Origin: a virus
Length of the DNA stretch: 24,129 bases
Virus record (IMG/VR): IMGVR_UViG_3300042352_000103
Coordinates: 1-24,129 of that record
Strand: one strand, 5' to 3'
The notes below the pieces were generated by a model, which was not told where the DNA came from, ran no database searches, and saw nothing but the letters and a program-made list of their open reading frames with translations. Shown one piece after another: positions 20,689-24,129 of the stretch. The translations under genes were made by a program, and so were the position numbers. Position 1 is the first letter of the stretch; each line of letters opens with the position of its first letter.

Positions 20689-22457
20689 TAGTTTATCTTT
20701 CTGATAGATGCTGCACTTACTGTGGTGGTAGTCGTAACTGCACTAACCGCAGCGCCAACTGCGACAATCGCTGAAACAACTACCTTTTTTGATTCTTCAC
20801 GTACTTTTGGAGACATATCTGCACCAACGTTTCCTACGAAGTTAATTGCGTCAACTACTCCAGAGGCAACGGCACCAAGTACAGGGACTGCTGCCAAAGC
20901 TTCATCAATAACAATGTCATCGGCCTCGGCAGCTACCCACAGCTGCTCAAGAGCTTGCTCATACTCTGGAGAGCCTTGTTCTGCTGTAGCTAGGGTTTCA
21001 ATAGCTGCTTCCTTTAGTTCAGCAACTTGTTCGGTAGTCAAAGTTGTTGGGTCAATTGTTGTAGGGTCTACTTCAGTAACATCCACTGTGGGTTCTGGTG
21101 TTGGTTCTGGTGTAGGCTCAGGCGTGGGTTCAAGAGTTGGCTCTGGTGTTGGTTCGGGAGTTGGCTCTGGAGTAGGCTCAGGCTCTGGTTCTGGCTCAGG
21201 TTCAACAGGAGTTAAGTCAATAACCGTTTGAGTCAGCACAGGGATTGCAGCTACTGCCTCGTTTAGCCTAGTCTCTGCAGTTTTTTGCTCAGACAGTGCA
21301 TTGTCGTATGCGGTTTGTGCCTCTGATTCTTTTGCTAAGTTTTGATTTAGAATCTCTAACAAATCAGGATTACGGATTAAAGGAGCCTCAGCACCTGGAA
21401 CTAGTTCAGTTGTGTAGTAGGTTTCCGTTACCATGTTGGTCACTTCTTCCCAGGTGGTAACTTCTTCCCAGACAACTACGTCTTCCCAAGTAGTGACTTC
21501 TTCGTAAGTTACTACAGTTTCCCAAGTAACAATCTCTTCATAGGTTGTTTCAGTAACTGTTGTTTCACCAAACCAACTTGGTGGGACAATAGTAAACGGG
21601 GTGTCGGCTGTTGAGTAGTATAGCCAGACGTTGGCTCCGCCACCGTTTTCGTAGTAGTACAAAGTAGTTGGGTAAAGAATGCCTGCTCTAATCCAAACAG
21701 GTTCGGAGATGCTGCCGCCGCCACCTTTGTCATACCAGTCATTGATTAGACTCATACCAGCGATGTCTAGCTTTACTCCGTCATCACCTGGAGCGTAAAA
21801 GCTGTACCATCCATCTACTGGAACCATGATGTTTCCCTCAAAAGCTACAAGGACATCTTCGTACCGCCCAGAGTTAAGAATTTGGCCTCCACCCCATTGG
21901 TAGTCAATGTTTGGAACATTCTCAGTAGATACTGGCGTCTCGTTTGCAGTAGGCAAAGGCGGAGCATTGTTATAGCCGAGACGATTGTACGACTTGGCAG
22001 TAAGTCCTCCAGGAACCACTGTGGTAATGGTGTTCTCAACTATAGTGGTATGTGGAACATGAGTTACTACTTCTACAGTTTCAGTGTGACTCACCGTTTC
22101 AATACGAGAAACTAACTCTGTTTTCGGCACTAGCTCAGTCTTTGGAACCAAACGAGTGTGCTCTACCTCTTGAGTTGGGTGAACCCAAGTAGGGTCTGAG
22201 ATTAGATTTGTATCGTAGTTTTCTTGAGCAGTTGTCGTTTCTTGTTGAGCTAGCTGTAACGCAACCCTAGTATCCTCTACTGTCAAATCGACAGATTGTT
22301 TGTGTTGGGTAGCATCAATTACCTCTTGTTCTCCTAGAGCAAGAGCTTCCTGTGCCTCTTCATATGTTTGGGCGTACGCTGATGTTTCAGATAGTAGCGG
22401 GAAAAAAGCTACGAATGTTATTCCGATTGATGCTGCGAGTTTACGCAGTTTGTTCAA
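20688..22457 (-). CDS. Secreted PA14-domain protein with repeat arms
   Basis: This gene encodes 589 residues from a TTG at 22457, with AAGGAG about five bases upstream. Residues 1-29 are a signal peptide cut after AYA. A helical region follows at 31-85, then a Val/Thr/Glu arm (99-147), a PA14 domain (148-296) with the D225-D226 site in APGDDGVKLDIAG, a second Val/Thr/Glu/Trp arm (298-352), another helix (365-405), an EPTP repeat (417-457) and a C-terminal part with a hydrophobic stretch near 557-575. PA14 domains of this kind bind sugars through calcium at the paired Asp. Export plus a C-terminal hydrophobic segment suggests display on the host surface, such as an adhesin or an exclusion factor; a virion role is also possible. 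Confidence 0.8.
   Translation of the reverse strand: MNKLRKLAASIGITFVAFFPLLSETSAYAQTYEEAQEALALGEQEVIDATQHKQSVDLTVEDTRVALQLAQQETTTAQENYDTNLISDPTWVHPTQEVEHTRLVPKTELVPKTELVSRIETVSHTETVEVVTHVPHTTIVENTITTVVPGGLTAKSYNRLGYNNAPPLPTANETPVSTENVPNIDYQWGGGQILNSGRYEDVLVAFEGNIMVPVDGWYSFYAPGDDGVKLDIAGMSLINDWYDKGGGGSISEPVWIRAGILYPTTLYYYENGGGANVWLYYSTADTPFTIVPPSWFGETTVTETTYEEIVTWETVVTYEEVTTWEDVVVWEEVTTWEEVTNMVTETYYTTELVPGAEAPLIRNPDLLEILNQNLAKESEAQTAYDNALSEQKTAETRLNEAVAAIPVLTQTVIDLTPVEPEPEPEPEPTPEPTPEPTPEPTLEPTPEPTPEPTPEPTVDVTEVDPTTIDPTTLTTEQVAELKEAAIETLATAEQGSPEYEQALEQLWVAAEADDIVIDEALAAVPVLGAVASGVVDAINFVGNVGADMSPKVREESKKVVVSAIVAVGAAVSAVTTTTTVSAASIRKIN
21087..21209 (-). repeat. EPTP-coding tandem repeat
   Basis: A run of repeated 6- and 12-base units codes the Glu-Pro and Thr-Pro string at residues 417-457 of the PA14 protein. 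It is an in-frame coding repeat acting as a stiff linker and can be expected to vary in length between relatives. Confidence 0.8.
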
Positions 22458-22465
22458 TCGTCTCC

Positions 22466-22786
22466 TTAATATGCGGCAGTGCCGCCTACGCTCAGACCAG
22501 GTTGGATTCCGTCAGCCATTCCAGCTTCCATAGCCACAATTTCTGAGCCTGCTTGGGGGTTCTGTAATGCACTCAAGTTAGAACCTGGCTGCAAAGTACG
22601 TGGGTCATAGTTTGTCATACCACCAATAACGGATGGGTAGCCTTGCCAGTACCAACCCAGTCCCTGGCCACCGTATGTAGTACCACTGGTTGCTGCTCCG
22701 TTACCCTGAAGATTTTGGCCAAACGTCCCACGAGGACCACCAAACATTCCAGTGGTTTTGTTCTGTAGTTTACGTTCTTGCTGCAT
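22466..22786 (-). CDS. Gly/aromatic-rich protein of unknown function
   Basis: This gene encodes 106 residues. After a short basic start (MQQERKLQNKTTGMFGGPRG), the middle is rich in Gly, Tyr, Trp and Asn (TTYGGQGLGWYWQGYPSVIG). The end has Pro-, Gly- and Ala-rich parts (VGGTAAY). There is no membrane helix or Cys. It joins the gene before it by TAATG and ends eight bases before the PA14 start. This style of sequence is common in flexible virion proteins; that is only a guess here. Confidence 0.7.
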   Translation of the reverse strand: MQQERKLQNKTTGMFGGPRGTFGQNLQGNGAATSGTTYGGQGLGWYWQGYPSVIGGMTNYDPRTLQPGSNLSALQNPQAGSEIVAMEAGMADGIQPGLSVGGTAAY

Positions 22787-22959
22787 TACTGATGTCCCGT
22801 GTTTTCTGCTGTACTTGCATCAGCCGTTTTGTTAGGATGTTTTCCCTCAAAGAAAATGTCTTGGTCTGGGTCACCCTCAAACTTGTGCGTTTGCTTAATA
22901 GCAATTCCTTTGTCGCCCATGGAAGATTCCTGAGCAGCGCTTCTGCAATCGTAGGCCAT
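22786..22959 (-). CDS. 57-residue small protein
   Basis: This gene encodes 57 residues starting at the ATG at 22959 (MAYDCRSAAQESSMGDKGIA), which has a perfect AAAGGAG six bases upstream; a longer form with 12 more residues lacks such a site. The rest (IKQTHKFEGDPDQDIFFEGK) is hydrophilic. It begins after the terminator at 22993 and is followed by a TAATG junction, so it heads the transcript toward the PA14 and lysis genes. No family recognised. Confidence 0.75.
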   Translation of the reverse strand: MAYDCRSAAQESSMGDKGIAIKQTHKFEGDPDQDIFFEGKHPNKTADASTAENTGHQ

Positions 22960-22992
22960 TAGGACTCCTTTAGTAATCTTGTTCAAGTATGA

Positions 22993-23027
22993 CAAAAGGC
23001 CTACGCTTTTTCAGCGTAAGCCTTTTG
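22993..23027 (-). terminator. Terminator after NlpC/P60 gene
   Basis: A 15-base-pair stem (one G-U pair on the minus strand) with a 5-base GAAAA loop, ending in TTTTG, lies five bases after the stop of the gene ending at 23032. The G-U pair would be an A-C mismatch on the plus strand, so it suits minus-strand RNA. The U-run is short, so some read-through is likely. Confidence 0.75.
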
Positions 23028-23031
23028 CCTT

Positions 23032-23574
23032 TTACCAGTTCACACGAATAAACGTTGCGTCACTGTGTTTAAAAGAGGGGTCGTCCAGACTGATAACTTC
23101 TGTAGATGTTCCTGGGCGGAACCCTGCGTGAATTACCTTGCCGTTACCGATGTAAATAGATGCGTGGTAGTAAGACGAGGAGCCTTTATAACTCCATACC
23201 ACAATGTCACCAACTAGTGGGGTTTGCACCTGGTGCCCGATGTTTCCTTGCTTATTAGCGGAGTGGGGCACTTCTATACCCAACTGCTCGTAAAACCATA
23301 CGACGAGACCTGAGCAGTCCCATCCTGATGGTGTAGAGCCTGAGAATACGTACCAGGTTTTACCTACACGGCTATTCAGTTGGGCGGTTACTGTATTTAA
23401 TTGTTCCTTCTTGGAGTTCTTTACGGCGTCTGCCACAATGTCATCCAAGAAGGTTGACTCTTCCACTCGAGTCTGAGTTATGGCTACTGCACTAGCCTTT
23501 GGGTCTGCTGTAGCACTGCTGCTACAACTTGTCATTACTAGTGCGATAGCACCGATTGCAATGAACCTCTTCAT
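23032..23574 (-). CDS. NlpC/P60 peptidoglycan hydrolase, probable lipoprotein
   Basis: This gene encodes 180 residues. Residues 1-17 are a lipoprotein signal (AIALVMTSC, lipobox M-T-S-C with Cys17 as the attachment site). Residues 60-180 form an NlpC/P60 domain with catalytic C87 in WDCSGLV, H137 in HASIYIG and H149 in VIHAG. Such enzymes cut gamma-glutamyl peptide links in peptidoglycan. Unlike the M23 endolysin it should be exported by the host and tethered outside the membrane, so it may loosen the wall before lysis, act in entry or alter the surface. It lies between two terminators as its own unit. Confidence 0.87.
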   Translation of the reverse strand: MKRFIAIGAIALVMTSCSSSATADPKASAVAITQTRVEESTFLDDIVADAVKNSKKEQLNTVTAQLNSRVGKTWYVFSGSTPSGWDCSGLVVWFYEQLGIEVPHSANKQGNIGHQVQTPLVGDIVVWSYKGSSSYYHASIYIGNGKVIHAGFRPGTSTEVISLDDPSFKHSDATFIRVNW

Positions 23575-23646
23575 TTAGCGACCTACCTTTCCTTGCGTTA
23601 GTACTTGGTCGTTTATTGTCAAAGTGTTGCTCACTATTAAGTTATA

Positions 23647-23673
23647 AAGAAAACCCTACCATAATAGGTAGGG
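23647..23673 (-). terminator. Intrinsic terminator before the NlpC/P60 gene
   Basis: A 7-base-pair stem (CCCTACC / GGTAGGG) with a 6-base loop is followed on the minus strand by TTTTCTTT. It lies five bases after the stop of the gene ending at 23679. It should end the upstream FmdB-like group, and a promoter for the NlpC/P60 gene is therefore expected in the 70 bases between 23575 and 23646, where I see only an isolated TTGACA. Confidence 0.85.
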
Positions 23674-23678
23674 CTTCT

Positions 23679-24008
23679 CTAGTTGCTAACTTCTTCTTTT
23701 TTCTTTTTTTGTTTTGCCTTGTATTCAGCAGCAAGATTGGTAATTGTTTGGTTTTTACTGTGAACTGTCTTTATTTGTTCAAGTCTAAAACTTCTGATAG
23801 ACTCCATACCTTTAGGCCCACCCCACACGTCTACCCACTGAGCAGCACCTGTGTCAACATACTTAATAAACCTAAAACGACCTCTATGACCAGAAATCTT
23901 AAGTTCAGTTCCTGGGCTAACAAACCTATTGTTAACTTGCATCTCTGTAGTTACTGTCCAATCAGAGTTTGGCCTAATTGCTGGAGGAACGCTTTTCTTA
24001 CGTCTCAT
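23679..24008 (-). CDS. Small basic beta-type protein
   Basis: This gene encodes 109 residues from the ATG at 24008 (MRRKKSVPPAIRPNSDWTVT); an upstream ATG six codons earlier lies inside the previous gene, and the TAATG overlap supports 24008. Residues 18-75 look like a small SH3-like barrel: QVNNRFVSPGTELKISGHRG, then FRFIKYVDTGAAQWVDVWGG. The C-terminal 25 residues are a Lys-rich helix (AEYKAKQKKKKEEVSN). This fold type suggests binding to nucleic acid or protein; the assignment is by eye only. Confidence 0.7.
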   Translation of the reverse strand: MRRKKSVPPAIRPNSDWTVTTEMQVNNRFVSPGTELKISGHRGRFRFIKYVDTGAAQWVDVWGGPKGMESIRSFRLEQIKTVHSKNQTITNLAAEYKAKQKKKKEEVSN

Positions 24009-24129
24009 TATCTGTCTGAACCCCAACCAGAGCCTTTAAAAGAAACGGCACCAACTCCAGGAAGCTTTTTCAATCCTACATTGCAATTGTCGCAAGTTAG
24101 CTGTGGCTCATCCATCATCGGGTGGTCTA
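24008..24129 (-). CDS. FmdB-like zinc-ribbon protein, C-terminal part (runs off right edge)
   Basis: An open frame from the right edge ends with TAA at 24008-24010, overlapping the next ATG as TAATG. The visible 39 residues include the second cysteine pair of a zinc ribbon (TCDNC), KKLPGVGAVSFKGSGWGSD and a terminal Arg. The 'C..C.....+LPG.G.V.FKGSGW' pattern is that of FmdB-type zinc ribbons, which are common in actinobacterial phages. The 5' part with the first cysteine pair is outside the window. Regulatory or nucleic-acid binding functions are proposed for the family without firm proof. Confidence 0.8.
   Translation of the reverse strand, partial: DHPMMDEPQLTCDNCNVGLKKLPGVGAVSFKGSGWGSDR

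Noticed and set aside
21087-21209. Possible CRISPR-like or satellite array
   Set aside because: The units are 6 to 12 bases, have no spacers and stay in frame as Glu-Pro and Thr-Pro codons, so they are a coding repeat.
20722-21231. Plus-strand frame of 169 codons with Gly/Ser/Val repeats
   Set aside because: It is the complement of the Glu/Thr/Pro-coding repeat of the PA14 gene. Repeats keep several frames open, and all other genes run on the minus strand.
23587-23622. Promoter for the NlpC/P60 gene based on TTGACA on the minus strand
   Set aside because: A perfect TTGACA is present, but at 16 to 18 bases downstream there is no TATAAT-like hexamer; the nearest, TACTAA, is only 13 bases away. 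I do not call it a promoter.

Overview
The window is a stretch of double-stranded DNA phage genome. Every gene I can support lies on the minus strand, so the biological reading direction is right to left, from position 24129 down to 1. Genes are packed tightly, and stop and start codons often overlap as TAATG. Coding is A+T-leaning in most genes. The major capsid gene and one PASTA-domain gene instead favour C-ending codons. No tRNA, rRNA, CRISPR array, insertion sequence or integrase is visible. No stretch above about 125 bases lacks a gene. The genes suggest a tailed phage of a Gram-positive-type, probably actinobacterial, aquatic host. This host call is inference, based on a PASTA-like fold, a membrane protein like those beside actinophage lysis genes, and small proteins of a type I recall from aquatic phage genomes.

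Reading in the direction of transcription, block 1 (24129-22466) holds the tail of an FmdB-like zinc-ribbon gene, an unknown basic protein, an exported NlpC/P60 lipoprotein and two small unknown genes. Terminators separate some of these. Block 2 (22457-19055) is a lysis and envelope block. It contains a large secreted PA14-domain protein with repetitive arms and a C-terminal hydrophobic segment, a 55-residue membrane protein, an M23 peptidase endolysin, a two-helix holin candidate with a poly-acidic tail, and a one-helix membrane protein with a coiled coil. Block 3 (19058-16028) holds a lysine/alanine-rich protein, two small zinc-finger proteins, the PASTA-like protein followed by a strong terminator, a KTSC-like protein and two small genes.

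Block 4 (16038-9356) is the packaging and head module: large terminase, two small conserved proteins, portal, scaffold, major capsid protein and a small head-associated protein. Strong hairpins sit in most of its intergenic gaps. Block 5 (9230-2450) begins with a neck/adaptor-like structural protein, followed by four fibre-like proteins. One of these ends in a peptidase S74 intramolecular chaperone. The block also has a TTG-started 48-residue coiled-coil gene and two further structural proteins. Block 6 (2445-285) is a run of nine very small, very basic genes, eight of whose junctions are TAATG. It includes a DUF5872-type protein and a free-standing HNH endonuclease, and it ends at an intrinsic terminator. 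A partial HNH-type gene runs off the left edge. No tape measure, sheath or replication gene is present, so morphology cannot be decided from this window.

The most interesting signals are these: a small beta-rich module that appears to interrupt two unrelated virion domains; the signal-peptide PA14 protein with amphipathic repeat arms beside the lysis genes; the operon of tiny basic proteins; and the set of hairpins without U-runs around the capsid genes.
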